Below, in pieces: positions 44,987 through 57,500 of a DNA stretch of 64,000 bases. Within the stretch, counting starts at the first letter, position 1, and the number at the start of each line of letters is the position of its first letter. The stretch lies in contig NC_081337.1 of the NCBI RefSeq assembly GCF_022539665.2, positions 2,270,679 through 2,334,678 of the forward strand, in the 5' to 3' direction. This stretch comes from Daphnia carinata (Eukaryota; Arthropoda; Branchiopoda; Diplostraca; Daphniidae). Below the pieces are notes generated by a model. The model was given only the letters and a program-made list of their open reading frames with translations, had not been told where the DNA came from and did no database searches. The position numbers and the translations under genes were made by a program.

Positions 44987-47120
44987 GTAATGCTACCTAT
45001 AGAGATCCCGGGATCTCATTCATCTACCGGGGCACCCACTACCAATTCGCTTCGATCAGGAACCAGCCGGAACTATTGAAATATCTCAACCAAAAAAAGG
45101 AGAAGGACTATCAAACGACGACCTTCGGGGACAGCCCAATTTCATACATCCTGGTGAGAGCTGAGAAAATGGCAGCCCTTAACCCACCCTGTGCTACGTT
45201 GGCAACGACAGCAAGAACAAGCCCTCAATCAGTACCAAGCCAAACAGGGAAACCAACCTCAAGTGCGGCTGGGGCCATAACGAAAACGAACCTTCGACCG
45301 ACGAAAGAGCTGGGCGCAACCGGACCAATACCTTCAACCAGCGTGGGATCACCCTACACAGGACCCACACGCGGATCGGCCAACATTGGGGAATCACTGG
45401 TGGACCTAATGGCGGCGGCACACGGAAAAAACTGAGGATCTGGGATAGAGATGAAAACACGGAAGAAATGGACACCACAGCACTGCAAACCAACCCCAGA
45501 CAAAGAGTAGACATCGGGATCCAAAGGACACTAGCGATGGATGGAAAAGCTAGGGAATATGGCAGACTGCTGGCGGATATAGATAACCTGAAGAACGGTA
45601 TCTTTCGGAATTTGAGCGACAAGGACGACGGACGCCCACTAGTCATGTTGATGGGCAGATCTTTCCAGTCGCCTTCACCAGGGCTGCTGACGCAGGAGCT
45701 CGCCGACAAAATGAATCGCGCACAAACTGGAGTGCGCGATGAAATGCAGCCAAGAACTAATTACGGCACAAATAACCGACCTGGAGACCTTAATACGCAA
45801 GGTGGACGAATTAGGGATCGAGGAGCAGCTAACAAGCGACGAACTAGCAGCAACGGAGGAGATGAGACGTTTTCTGACACGCAACATACGCCCGTACATC
45901 CCCTAAGGTAGACTGGCAGCCCCAATACCATTCTTCGTCCCCCCACCCCAGGAACGAACCAGCGACTGATGGTGTCAGGCCTGCAACCGAAAAGGATGCC
46001 GCCAACAGGAACGAGGCACCCGAGGGAACAACAGCGAGGAAACCAACAGCAAAGACATGACCAACAAGAACAACAGCACCATCGGAAAAGCAGGGAACGA
46101 CCCCAGAGAGATAGAAGCTGGAGAGGCCGAGCAAGACCCGAATCCCGCAGTAGATTAACCTTTGACGATGAGGATCGACGCGATAGAAGCCCATCCCCGG
46201 ACTGGAACTACACTGACCGGCGTCGATTACCCCCGCGACCTCGAAAAAGCTGAGAAGGCAAAGAATAAACGAATCAAAACGCAGACGACGACTACGCAAC
46301 TCCACTAGACTACGATTCAAGGAACAAGAAAGCACACAAACAGTCCTGAAGGATACGGAACTCACAAATTCCCACATGGAGGTGCTGGCGAAGGGTATGA
46401 GTTTCGTATCGACAGGCTCCCGGAAGGCGATTCAGATAGCAGACATCAACCGTTTCAAACGAACCATAAATTTTAGCTGCTTTCTTACAATAAAATAAAA
46501 GGGCAACGGACCAGCCTTTTATCACGGATAGTGAGATCTTCCTGGCAACCACCGGCAAGGATAGGCGTAGGGACAACGAGCTGTGATGCATTTTGCGAAG
46601 ATGCCTTCGCCCCAATGAGATCGGACCCCCCGAACCTGGAACTACGACTGAAAGAAGCCTGGAGAGAGCTAACTACGCATGATGGTACGGCATGATAGTA
46701 CTTTGCGCGAAGGAAAACTATCTAAAAGAAGCGCATCGGCAGTTGGAGGACTCCCCCACATGTCTAGAGCTCTCATGCGAGCAGATATTGAGTGAATACG
46801 AGAACCTTCGCAGCAAGAAGCAACAAGTGCTACACGGTTTGAGATGAGGGGGCTGGATTATAGATCGGAAGAGGACCGTCTCCGCCTGGAGAACACGCAA
46901 ATCCCAGCAATATATCAATAGCGATATATCTCCCGAAGATACATAAGCCGAAGTGTCCAGACACGGGGACATTTGCGGACAGACCAATCATGGCGGCAAT
47001 AAAGGGGGAGCTCAAAAGCCTGGATGTATGGTTAGCAATGCTGACCGAGCCACTGCTGAGAGAGGTCCCGGGGTCATTGATGGATACCAGGGACTTTCGT
47101 CCTTCAGAGTTGTCATCTAT
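44987..47120 (+). mobile_element. Penelope-like retroelement, degenerate
   Basis: Plus-strand, frame-broken coding sequence. The first part (44990-46255) is an N-terminal protein with ISFIYRGTHYQFASIRNQPE, a coiled-coil-like stretch split by a frame change near 45728 (45480-45905) and an Arg/Gln-rich tail (45969-46253). Next, near 46350-46460, comes LTNSHMEVLAKGMSFVSTG...INRFKRTI, the segment that precedes the RT core in Penelope-like elements. About 46700-46845 gives AKENYLKEAHRQLEDSPTC. 46900-47092 gives IYLPKIHKPKCPDTGTFADRPI...VWLAMLTEPLL...LMDTRDF, whose LPKIHKP...RPI...DTxDF pattern is the PLE reverse-transcriptase hallmark. Several stops and frame changes separate these blocks. Similarity stops at about 47110, before the catalytic RT motifs, and no GIY-YIG endonuclease is seen. 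Confidence 0.72.
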
Positions 47121-47859
47121 GTCATTAAACATATCTTGTTTGTCTTGTGGTAAATATTCTTCAAAAAGTGAAACATGCCAGTTTCCGTTTTTCTTTTTTC
47201 ATTGGAAACGAAAAAACGTTTCCCTCGATCCAAAGGAATTGGAACATATGATGTTAATTTTGATTCCAGGGACCTTTTATGCGACACTAGAAATTTCCAG
47301 TATCTAAACCGAGAGTTCAACAGGAGTCTCTGCTATCTCTTTTTCAAATCTTTTAAGGAGCATTCAAGGGTCGATTAGAGTGCAATCATGCCGACCAGAT
47401 ACTCTAGTTAAGAAAAAGATATAATATTTTAGGTTAGGGGCATATACAAACGAAAATGGATATTAAATATAACATTTGTATTATATTTTGTCTGCAGACC
47501 TACCAGTTCCGTCCGTTTTTCCAAGGAAAAATTCCTTCGGAAAAGTGACGTGGTTCTAGTTTTCGCCATCTTTTTTTTCGCTTCAGTAGCATTAGGTTGG
47601 GTTAAGTTGTGCAATTTTGAACAGTTTGGTTGATGGGCAGAATATATTCTCCAGTTCGTTTCTTTGCTTTAGCAATCCCTTTCCTGTATTTCGTTCTCCC
47701 TTTACACGCAACTGTGAGGATAAAAAATCCAGATTACACAACTTCTTTATTAGAAATCTATATTAGAGTTCTTCTTTGATACAGACAACCTTCTTGCGAG
47801 CTAGGGCCAACCATTTTACTAGAGTTCTTCCCATATTCACGTCTTTCCGCCTGTTCCCG
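47121..47859. other. Intergenic stretch between elements
   Basis: No gene recognised. Probably decayed element sequence. Confidence 0.4.
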
Positions 47860-48672
47860 TAGGGGAGACTGAGGTGCGTTGGGACACCTTTTGTTTTTGT
47901 TCCATAACTCCTTCACAAATTGCTTGATTTTATTTTTGACTGGATTAATATTTTTGCTGTCCCTTTCTTTACCTCCATGTTTTTTTTCGGATTTTTATAA
48001 TTAATAATTTACGTTTTACAGATTTTTAAAGTTTTGAAAAATTTAAGGGAGGAGCCTGTGGTGTTGGGTGAATTGGGACACCAGGGTGGGTGATGTGGGA
48101 CACCCTAAATTTATACTCATCAAATACATTTAAAAAATTGTAATAAATCAGTAGGATACTACTAAATATACTCTTTTTTTTTAGAAAAGTTAGTTAGTTA
48201 GAAATGTAACTTTTTTACTAATTAATACAACGCTGTTTTTGTAGCTCCGCCTTTAACTCCACCCACTTCTGTTCAATTTCAGGCACATTTGCTGTCCCAA
48301 CTAGCCCCCAAAAAAGTCTTTTGGTAAAAATACAATTTCCTCCCAAAACAATGGCCCTAAAATTTAATTTTTTTTGCAAACGATAGAGAAATGAATAGAC
48401 AACATGTTTGTATGTGTAAAATATTAATTACTTGTAGTATTGTGAAGAAAAACACTAAATGGCGGCGCAAAATTTAAGGAAAAAAATACCGTTTTTTTTA
48501 TTTTCTACATAACTTTTGTATTTTTTCACATATTCGTTTAAAACTTTTACCCTAAATAGGAAACACAAATACTAAAAACATATATTTTTTTGAAATTTTA
48601 AATCAATTACTACTATTTTTCCTCTAGCTGTCCCACTTCACCCACTGTCCCGGCTCACCCCAGTCTCCCCTA
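47860..48672. mobile_element. MITE with TA target duplication
   Basis: Left end TA|GGGGAGACTGAGGTGCGT (TA at 47860-47861) and right end CCAGTCTCCCC|TA (TA at 48671-48672). The terminal inverted repeat is about 25 bp with a few mismatches (GGGGAGACTG-GGTG-G---GGGACA). Inside, GGGACACC/TGTCCC words recur (47880, 48077, 48105, 48292, 48630, 48646). There is no coding frame. The TA duplication suggests mobilisation by a Tc1/mariner-superfamily transposase. Confidence 0.7.
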
Positions 48673-48719
48673 CTCTATTGCACCACTTAAATGATCTCTT
48701 CGGGAAAAATCACTCATAT

Positions 48720-49440
48720 ATCGCTTCGTATTTGAATATCTGGACATTGTCCTTGAAAAAGCCAACACCCGAATCGCAGAGTTAGAAAGTGGTTTTCAAA
48801 AATCACAAGAAGGTGAAAAATATTTTGAAGACCGGCTGAAAAAGAGAGGAGTAATTACCAAAAGTGTTGAGAGAGAGGGTCAAGAGACAATTAATAAACT
48901 TTAAAGCAGAAAATTCCCAACTACAAGAGAAAACTAAGAATACCAGAAAAAAGATGGCAGTGAACGTTGAAAGAATTAAAGAGCTAGAAACAGCTATAAC
49001 CGAAATTAAAAAACCAGCTAGACAAATTAAAAACAGAAAAAGTCACGCTAACTAAAACCCAAGCAGACACTGTACTTAAAAGTAAAGACCTTGAACGAGA
49101 GCTTTAACAAATAAAAAGCAAGCAGCAGAACAAGAAAATAAAATATCATACCTGGAGAATCGTATCACAGAGTATAAACAACGAGAACTCCTATTCGTCG
49201 AAGCCGAAGATACCCACACAGAACAGGATCAGCCCGGAGAAGTAACAAAATTAATAAACGAAATACACGATCCATCTTCTTTAAGTGAAGTGCAAGATAA
49301 ATCATTACACTTCGAACTTGAAGCCGAACAAATAACAGAACTGCAAAAAATTATTGAGCTATTGGGAAAACAAGTTGAATCCCAAAGTAAAAATATAAGT
49401 CACTTGGAAAAAATAACAACCATCTCAAACAAAAGATAAG
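48720..49440 (+). mobile_element. Decayed coiled-coil coding region upstream of gag-like frame
   Basis: Purine-rich plus-strand sequence. Its broken frames read as Lys/Glu-rich coiled coil (RIAELESGFQKSQEGEKYFED, LQEKTKNTRKKMAVNVERIKEL, VESQSKNISHLEKITT). It directly precedes the gag-like frame and probably belongs to the same element. Confidence 0.5.
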
Positions 49441-49444
49441 GACC

Positions 49445-49960
49445 ATGGGAAAATATCATGACGATTCCACCCGATCGGACCAAGGAAGCAAAAAATATTC
49501 CGCTAAAGAAGAGGCCGTAATGAGCATCTCTCAACCCATCGTAAGAGTGTTGGGAGAACTCTTTTGGAGAGAAGACAAAAAATCTATTCCGCCATTCAAA
49601 GGTAAAAGTATCGATAAATTAATTACCGGGTGGCTCAAAGCAGCAGAAGACGTAGCCCGAAACAACAATTGGGACAACGAGCAAAAGCTACGATTCTTCT
49701 CGGACCGTCTTAAAGGTGAAGCAATGGAATGGCATGAAGCCTATGTGGATGAGAAAGGAGAGGAGCTGAAATATGGAGAGTGGAAAGCAGCAATAATTGA
49801 AAGTTTTCAAGATGCATTTGACATAGCAGCGCTGATGAAAAAACTAGTGAAGTTAAAGCAGAAACCAGAAGAGAATTGTAAAGCTTTCGTATCCATATTA
49901 AACAGCCTATACGATACTATAGAGGGAAAAGAAGAAAACTCGACCAAGACAAAACCATAA
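49445..49960 (+). mobile_element. Gag-like frame of a Gypsy-type retrotransposon
   Basis: A 171-codon plus-strand frame with capsid-like retrotransposon gag text: SIPPFKGKSIDKLITGWLKA, RFFSDRLKGEAMEWHEAY and WKAAIIESFQDAF. Similarity continues with breaks to about 50080 (KILLQGILPK, ELYLRMPEKSE). It has no zinc knuckle here. Immediately downstream, pol sequence appears on the opposite strand. Confidence 0.6.
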
Positions 49961-50039
49961 CAGAAAATCAATTATTTAACAAAGCAAAGAAGATGAGGGA
50001 TAGCACAAAGATCAAAATATTACTTCAAGGGATCTTACC

Positions 50040-51540
50040 AAAGTAAAAGCGGAACTATACCTCAGAATGCCAGAAAAATCTGAGGTGGAGTTCTCTGTTT
50101 CTTTAATTTCGGTAAATTCTCTATAATTCTTTTGCAGTATTCATCGTCATGCTTTAATCGAACCCATTCACTCTCTTCCTGTTTAATTTCGTTTTTAGTT
50201 GTTCTCGTAACTACACTAGCTATAGCTGCTACCGGTGTGCGACTTAGGGTGTCTGCCTTTTGGTGTGATTTACCTGGTCCATATCCAATTACAATGTCAT
50301 ATTCTTGTATTTTAAGTGTCCATCAGTAGTCTTCCCGCTGGTTCTGTTTTACTCATTGACCATTCCAAAGGTCTATGGTCGGTGTATACTGTAAATTTTC
50401 GTCCGTATAGATAGGTTTGAATTACGTCGATTGCATGAACGCTCGCATACGTTTCCTTCTCTGTGGTGGACCCCTTGGCTTCGCGGTCATTCAGATGTTG
50501 CAGATGTTCGCGGTCATGAAACTGTATGCAATGATGACTTCTTCGCCGTCTGGTTCATTGAGAACTGGTTCGTTAGTCTCACCTGAATCCACTGGTTGCG
50601 ATAGAGATTGTATTTTCGCCAAGACTGCTCCTATTCCATAACCTGATGCATCCGTATAGATGATAAAATCGCGCGTAAAACCCGGATAACTCAAGATAGG
50701 TCCAGTATGAGACAGTTTTTTATGCAATGAAAGGCATCCCTTTCTGACTCTTTCCATTTCCATTCCTCTTTCTTTCTCGTAAAAGCTGTCAATGGATGAG
50801 CTTTATCAGCAAAAGCTCTTAGAAACTTCCTGCAGTAGCTTGCCAAACCTAAGAATGACCTCAATTCTTTTGTATTTTTGGGAGCGGGGTAATCAATGAT
50901 TGCTTTTAATTTTTTCAAATTAGGTGTTATTCCTTTTCTAGAAACGACGTACCTTAAATAGTCTAATTCTTCTTTGAAAAATTCACACTTCTTTTTTTTT
51001 AACTTAAGTCCCGCATTTTCCAGAAGCTCGAAAATTTTATCTAAGTATGATATATGCTCCTTGATTGAGCTACTGAATATAATGATATCATCTAAGTATA
51101 CTAGAGTGAACTTGTACAGCACGTCTTTTAGAATGTTATTCATTGCTCTTTGAAATGCACTTGGTGCGTTTGTTAAACCAAACGGCATTCAGTTAAATTC
51201 GTACTGTCCATATTCACAAATGAAAGCTGTTTCATATTTATCTTTTTCTTCAATCTCGATTTGCCAGTATCCGCTTAAAAGATCCAATGTTGAAAAATAC
51301 ATGGACCCGCACAAGGCATTCACGGTATGGTCAATTCTTGGTAATGGATATTTATCTTTAATTGTAATTTTATTCAGCGGCCTGTAGCCGATGCACAAAC
51401 GCATCTCTCCATCTTTTATTGGTACCATTACAATGGCTGCGGCAACAGGGCTGTGACTCTCCCTTATTATCTTATTTTTTGGCATTACTTCGATTAAACA
51501 AGCTTTAGCTTTACTAGAATAAACGGCAATAAAACCTTAC
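50040..51540 (-). mobile_element. Gypsy-type retrotransposon pol, broken
   Basis: On the minus strand from about 51485: RT text SPVAAAIVMVPIKDGEMRLCI, YPLPRID and FSTLDLLSGYWQIEIEE. An in-frame TGA at about 51190 follows. Then come MPFGLTNAPSAFQRAMNNIL, the catalytic LVYLDDIIIFS and LRSFLGLASYCRKFL. RNase H begins DFIIYTDASGYGIGAVLA (about 50660) and, after a frame change, continues YLYGRKFTVYTDHRPLEWSMS (about 50410) and GYGPGKSHQKADTLSR (about 50290). It stops at about 50060. No integrase is visible. The element is dead as it stands. Confidence 0.85.
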
Positions 51541-52161
51541 AATTCAAAGCATCAATTCGAATAGATATAAGATCGTTGAGGTGCAATCTAACAATAATTC
51601 ATGAATTTACATACTTACCAAAAGATCTAATTGATTCCGCTTCGGTTTTATCTCAAGCCATGAAACAGATTAGGATGGTCCTCGTCGTTAGCTTCCCACA
51701 GGGTAACGTTTTCATCTGGAACAAACGAAACAGACTTAGGACACTGATTGGCAGATGTTTCAGTACGTTTTTCTTTTTCAATTGAAGAACTATTTTTTGA
51801 TCACATCCCACTCTTTCTGTTTAAAAGACCATATGTCCTTCCTCCCAATCCAGCACCTGGTTAATTGATCTCTTTTCAATCTTTTCTTTAATTCCTCCTA
51901 CGTGAAATTTCTTTCTTTCTTTTTCCTTTTTCTAACTGCTGATCAGTTTTCCAATTATTGTTGGTTGATTTCACAATAGGGTAAGCTTTTGGAAGTAATT
52001 TTGGGCCCATTTTGACATTTAAAACAATGCAGATGACATGTTGACAGAACAGCCGAGTTGTTGCCTTCTTCAGTGGTGGTGTGTACTGGTTGGAGAACCA
52101 ATCAATATGCGAGAATCATGTGCCGCTGTGAACCCGAGCGGTCGAGTCAACACGCGGAGAC
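51541..52161. other. Intergenic stretch
   Basis: No gene recognised. T-rich, probably decayed element flank. Confidence 0.35.
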
Positions 52162-53150
52162 CATGGGTCATATTCCGAACGCTGACTTAAGTCAAGTTTT
52201 ATGCTTGACTTAGGCTTTTTTGTACTTTTCTCTAAAAGTACAATTTTGAAAATAAAATTTTGGAAGTCAAGTTCATTTCTACACTTGACTTTAGTGTTTT
52301 TTGTACATGACTTATCCGATTTGCCAAGACAACAAATTGTTGGATTTACGACCCAAAGTCGTACTTTAGAAATGCTAATTTTAAGTGGTTGCACCGTCAT
52401 TCAAATAAATTGCAGACGACGCAATAACATGCAAAGTTGTACATTGTTGACAGCAATATAATTGACAATTGTATATTGACGATAGCCAAACAAGTGGGAG
52501 AAGTGATTACTGATGATAAGTAATAATAATAAATAAAAAATAAGGGAAAAACTTATTCTATTTGATGACGGAAAACTGCGAAAAAATTTTGATTTCACCG
52601 CGATTCGATTAACTTCATTACAGGTATATATTTGTTTTTGCATAGCATATCTTGTTGCACATGTTTAATGATTTGAACTAGGATTAGTAATACCTCTTTT
52701 GAGGAAAAAAACAAGGGGAGACTCATTTTGTCATCAATTGATCAAGTTTTAATAGCTCCTACCAATTAAATAAAAATTTACAATTTCTCGCACCATATTA
52801 CCAACTTAAATGGAATTTCACAAATACGCGGAAAAAGAAACCAATGTTTGGATTTTCGTAATGGAACACATGAGTTTTAATTAAGACAGGCCGAACATTC
52901 GTCTGCTAAATTCACAGCAACGCAATAAGCTATTGGTTGACGCGAGGCACGCCCATGGTACAAGTAAAGTCAGTATCTAAACCAAACACAAAGTTAAGCG
53001 TTCAAAAGTCAAGCGCAGTTTTCTATTGAGAATATAACTTGAAAATTATCTAACTTGAAATCCGACTTCTACTTTCACTGGGTTGAGTTAAGCCAATTTA
53101 AGTCGAGTTTCTTACTTGACTTACGTCGGGTTACAGAATACGAACCCATG
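52162..53150. mobile_element. Inverted-repeat element, about 1 kb
   Basis: Left end CATGGGTCATATTC, then a block with GACTTAAGTCAAG. The right end, read in reverse complement, gives CATGGGTTCGTATTC, then GACGTAAGTCAAG at nearly the same offset. Both sides then carry further CTTGACTT/CAAGT words for about 100 bases. No transposase is seen inside and no convincing target duplication outside, so it is a non-autonomous or decayed DNA element of unclear superfamily. Confidence 0.55.
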
Positions 53151-53171
53151 TAGGTTATAATCCGGGCAATC

Positions 53172-53640
53172 GTGGAAACAACTTCACCTATTATGCTTTT
53201 ACATAACTCGATTGTTTGTAATATGCGCTGCATCGCCCATTACCGATCCCGATTGAAACCCGACAGATTTCAGGGCAAAAATAACAACCTCAATAATGCC
53301 TTTTTCAACCCATATTTTCCCACCGAAAACGTAAAAGCCGACATCTTTTTAGATCGTGTTGGGACTTCCAGGGCAACCCCTGATATTTGCCCCATCCCAC
53401 CATGCTTAAAGAGCACTATCCCAAATAGGCGCTGGCTTTTTTCACATAGGGACTTGATTAGAGCCAATCGGTTTCGATCCCTTTGGGGCTCGGCTCCGCT
53501 TCAATCGGGTTTTTTTGCCGATCGGTTAGGTCGTTTTGTGGGTTTCGGTGCAATTCGATCAGGTTTCGAAAAATATGTATTCCTGCCCATGAGCATTTAT
53601 CGGCTTCGGGGTCTTCGACGGTCAAACTGACAAGGGAAAA
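53172..53640 (+). repeat. Dispersed repeat related to 5430-5530
   Basis: An open frame of 152 codons covers this stretch, but its second half (53496-53600) resembles minus-strand 5430-5530 at the DNA level. I take it as repeat sequence rather than a gene. The rest, to about 54215, is A+T-rich with nothing recognised. Confidence 0.45.
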
Positions 53641-54214
53641 GAGCAAATCAGTTCCATAACCAGTATTACATATATCGATATACTACTTCGTGACCTGATT
53701 ACCCGTCATCTAACCCAATCTTACCTAGAATTTGATTAAGGTTCCAATTTACTGTAATTCTTTATATTGTAAATTTTTTTTTCGTTTTGTGCCAATTATT
53801 CCACCATTTTTTAACATGGCGGCGGGTCTCTCTGTTTCACTGGGTATTTTAAACTGAAGTTTTACCGCTTTAAAATTACGTAGTACCCAATAAGAAGCCC
53901 TGACGCAATTTTAAAAGAGGGTAGCTGTTATAATTTTTGAGTAAAAACCTGGGTAAGCGGGTAGGATGAAGCATAAAGATGGGTCCAAATCGGGGCAAGA
54001 AACTAATCGATTACGTTATTTCACAAATCGATTGGTTGCAATCGTAGTTGAATCTAATCTGATTTTCCGATTTTGCAATCGTAGCAACACTTGAATATTG
54101 TCTCCTACGATTTAAAATATAGATATTTTGGAAAATTGGCAACTACACGTGCTGGGAAAGGCGGAAATTTTCTAGGAATAAAAATTTTATTTTAGTATAA
54201 ACGATGCTTTTTTT

Positions 54215-54520
54215 TTTAAACCCCAATGCGCCCTCTTACCCCTATTTATCATCCCGTACAGAAGAGCCAAAGTAACCCTATTTACTACTGTCCCTCTCGA
54301 CTGTCCGGTAACTTAATCATCCAATTCAAAGCAGCCCTTCCCGTGAATAAAAAAATGCAAAAAGAAACCTGTATAAAACTTAGCTTTACGCACAACTTCA
54401 TTCCTAGCATCATCTAAAAATCAGATGATTACTGTATTTTTGCAATCTTTTGAAAAACCAGTTTTTCTATAAGATCTCTCAGCTGTCCGGAAACTTTGTG
54501 TAGTTACTGTACCATGCTAT
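54215..54520. repeat. Dispersed repeat, copy B
   Basis: Second copy of the element at 37380-37720: AATGCGCC, AGAGCCAAAGTAACCCTATT, CTCTCGACTGTCCGGTAACTT, AAACTTAGCTTTA, TCAGATGATTACTGTATTTTT and AGCTGTCCGGAAACTTTGTG in the same order and orientation. Copies differ by substitutions and small indels. Confidence 0.6.
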
Positions 54521-57500
54521 TTCCGTAAGATTTTTTTTTTTTGCATCGCGAAAAATATTTTCTCTGGGACTCGCTATACCCACGGTGTAACAATTTGCTG
54601 TCGGGTGGGCTGGGTTGGATTGGTAAAAGTTTTTCATTTACCACAATAAAAATCTATCCAGTAGACACAATAAAAAAGTATTGTCTTGGGCAATTCAGGC
54701 ATGGTCACAATCACAATGCTGATATAGCCACCAACATTGGTAGCACAGGCGATTACTGAAAAAGTTACTGAATTTCCACTACTAGCGAAACACGACTAGT
54801 AGATCGATACACCGGGGTTAATTCAAAATACCTGAAGAAACCCGGAAAGAATATTCACACGGAAAAGCCTTACATTGATCTAACTCTAAGGTTGTTTTCC
54901 CAATACTGCAAAGGATAGGGTTAAAGTCAAGGTTTTATACAGAATACATCTGGTCAGGCCACACTCCACAAACGACCTTGCTGCGTAAATAAAACAGCCG
55001 TGGCGCATTCCAACATCTCAACGTTCCTACCGGGGCGGTATTTCTTTACGAGATCTGGACACGAAAAATGGAAGCGCGAAGGTGCGTTCAAAGTAAAAAT
55101 GGAACGCGTAACGGAGCGAAAGACTAGCAGATAGTAGCGTAATCATTGAGTAAAGAAAAAGTACAAGGAAATTTCAATACTTAGTCTTAAATTTGACATA
55201 CTGCGTTTAATCATGCGTTTATCATCTTAGATATAGTCTAATATGCATGATTCTAGTTTGGTGGATTTACGGGAGGAAAAAAATCTAAGAAGTTCTGGTG
55301 GCGGAAATTTTTTTTTTAAGTGCAATTTTGTTGTCGAGCCGAGGAGTTCTTCTTTCAGGCCGTGGAGATTTACTATCGGGTACATTTTTCAAATTCCAAA
55401 CTACGGGGTTCTAGGCCTACTGTTGGTGGAGTTGCAATTGTAAAAAAAAAAATTAAGTAGAAGAAGAGCTCTATATACCAAAAGAAATTGCATACATTTC
55501 GGACATTTATTTCCCCACTACCGTACCACCAGTCAGTTAATTAGGCAGCCAATTTTCTAGAGAAAAATAGTACTCTAAGTTTCAGGACAATGTTTTGCAG
55601 TTTTCTGTCTCTTATGTGATTAAAAAAAATGCAAGACTTTAAAAAAAGTAACATGGTTTGTCTGCTTAGTTTGCCTACCACGCAACTACCCCTACCCAGT
55701 TGGCATGGCGAAACCCTTGAACTGTCCATTTTTCTCAATAACGAATTTCATCAGATTTCGAACCACAATGTAATGTCCTTATGTATCCACGACTCTGGTT
55801 TACAATCCGAGGAAATAGTCGTGATGATCGAATTATCCAGAAATTTAAACATCTACAGCTATTTGTTTGATAGTTCTACCTTCTACGAAATCTAAAAAAT
55901 GGACCAGGAACTTCTCATTGCTGCCACTCTCGATAAGTTGGAATATAACAAATCGGTACTAAAATGATGTAGGCCTAGGAAATAATGGCAAAATGAAGCC
56001 GAAATCTGTACTTAAAATCTCGGAGACAGCAAATCCTAAACACCAATAGCTTTCGGTTGGAAACGCTGTTTAAAAGCAAGATGTCTCCTGCTCTTGTTTT
56101 AATGCTGTATAGGAGACAAAGAGCAATAATTCGCCTAAACAGAACAAACGGGAAATGTAGATAAGAAAAAGTCGGGTAAATCTGAAAAATAGTTTATTAG
56201 TTGTAAAGGCAGATTGCATTGCTGGGTGCGATCGTTTGTCTAATGTCTTAATGAAGTAAATCACGTGCCTGCCTCGCGCAATGATGTTATTAATAAAAAA
56301 TAGTAAACGACTATTTGGGTTGTACCGTCCTTCTATAGAAGACGTATGAGAAAACAACACCAAAGTTCTTTTTATGTGCCACTGGGTCTATTTATTGTTT
56401 ATTTGATGTGTAAGCTGGCAGGCTGCGTTGAAGTACCCATGTTTGTTTTTTTCTTGTTCTTTAGAAGACCACTGCGTACATCTGCTACGTGTGTAATCGA
56501 CCACGCATACGGCTGTGACGCTGCACATGCTGATCCTCAGTAGATATACGAAACAACAATGACTACATTACTGTTAAATTGGTTTCTCATCCAATATAGG
56601 AGAAATCCCAACTGTGCAATCTGCTCAAATGATCCAGGAAAAGTAGTTTATGGAAATCAGGTTTCACGCAATCATTTCCGTAATCCCAGACGCCCTCTGG
56701 CTAAGCGCATGTGTCAGTGCCTGCTGATAAACAGGGATCTTATTTGAACAAACCAGAAATACATGGGAACCATTTTACGTTACAGAATAAAAGTCGTTTA
56801 AAAAACTTTAAGCTCGAGTTATAATAAAGCCTTAAAAATGAAGTCACATTACAAAAGCTACAATAATTTCTTGCTCATTTTCGGAAAGTAAACGTAACTT
56901 TCACATGGATTTTAACCTACGGCAGACTCAGTAACTCAGTAATGTGGGCAAATTCCCATTGTTAAAAGTGGTTGGAACGATAGCCAGTAAACGGTTCGCC
57001 AAAATTTCTTTTCGACTTTTCGAACCCAGATTTGAGTTTTTTCCCCTTTAAAGTGCTTCTAAATTTGATCAAAACATAACTTAAATGACAGTTCGCACAG
57101 GATTGGTTTACCTTAAAAAATTGGTCTCTGGGTTGGATTGAAAATAGTCTGATTTACTTTCTTAAAGCTGTTTGTTCAGATTTCACGTATGTTTCATAGG
57201 CTATACACCGAAAACGCCCTACGGGATTACTGGAAAGTGTAAACGGGCATGATTTTAAAAATTTGTGTTCTCCTTTAACAGATCTACTAAGGTAATAAAA
57301 CAACGGTTTCCGTCGATTTGCTGAAGCCTAGCATGTTCAGTCTATGGACCCAAGTACACAATAGTGGTTGCACTTTCTCCTACTTTGAGCTCATGTACGA
57401 GTCTTTTTATCCAACACTTCTGCTGAGTAAAGTACACAGATCGGTGGAAGGTCACGATAGGTAGGATAAGAATTACACAATGCTGCGCAACTCATATTAG

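Noticed and set aside
45194-46377. Long minus-strand frames over the Penelope-like element
   Set aside because: They are antisense to the plus-strand frames that carry the recognisable motifs.
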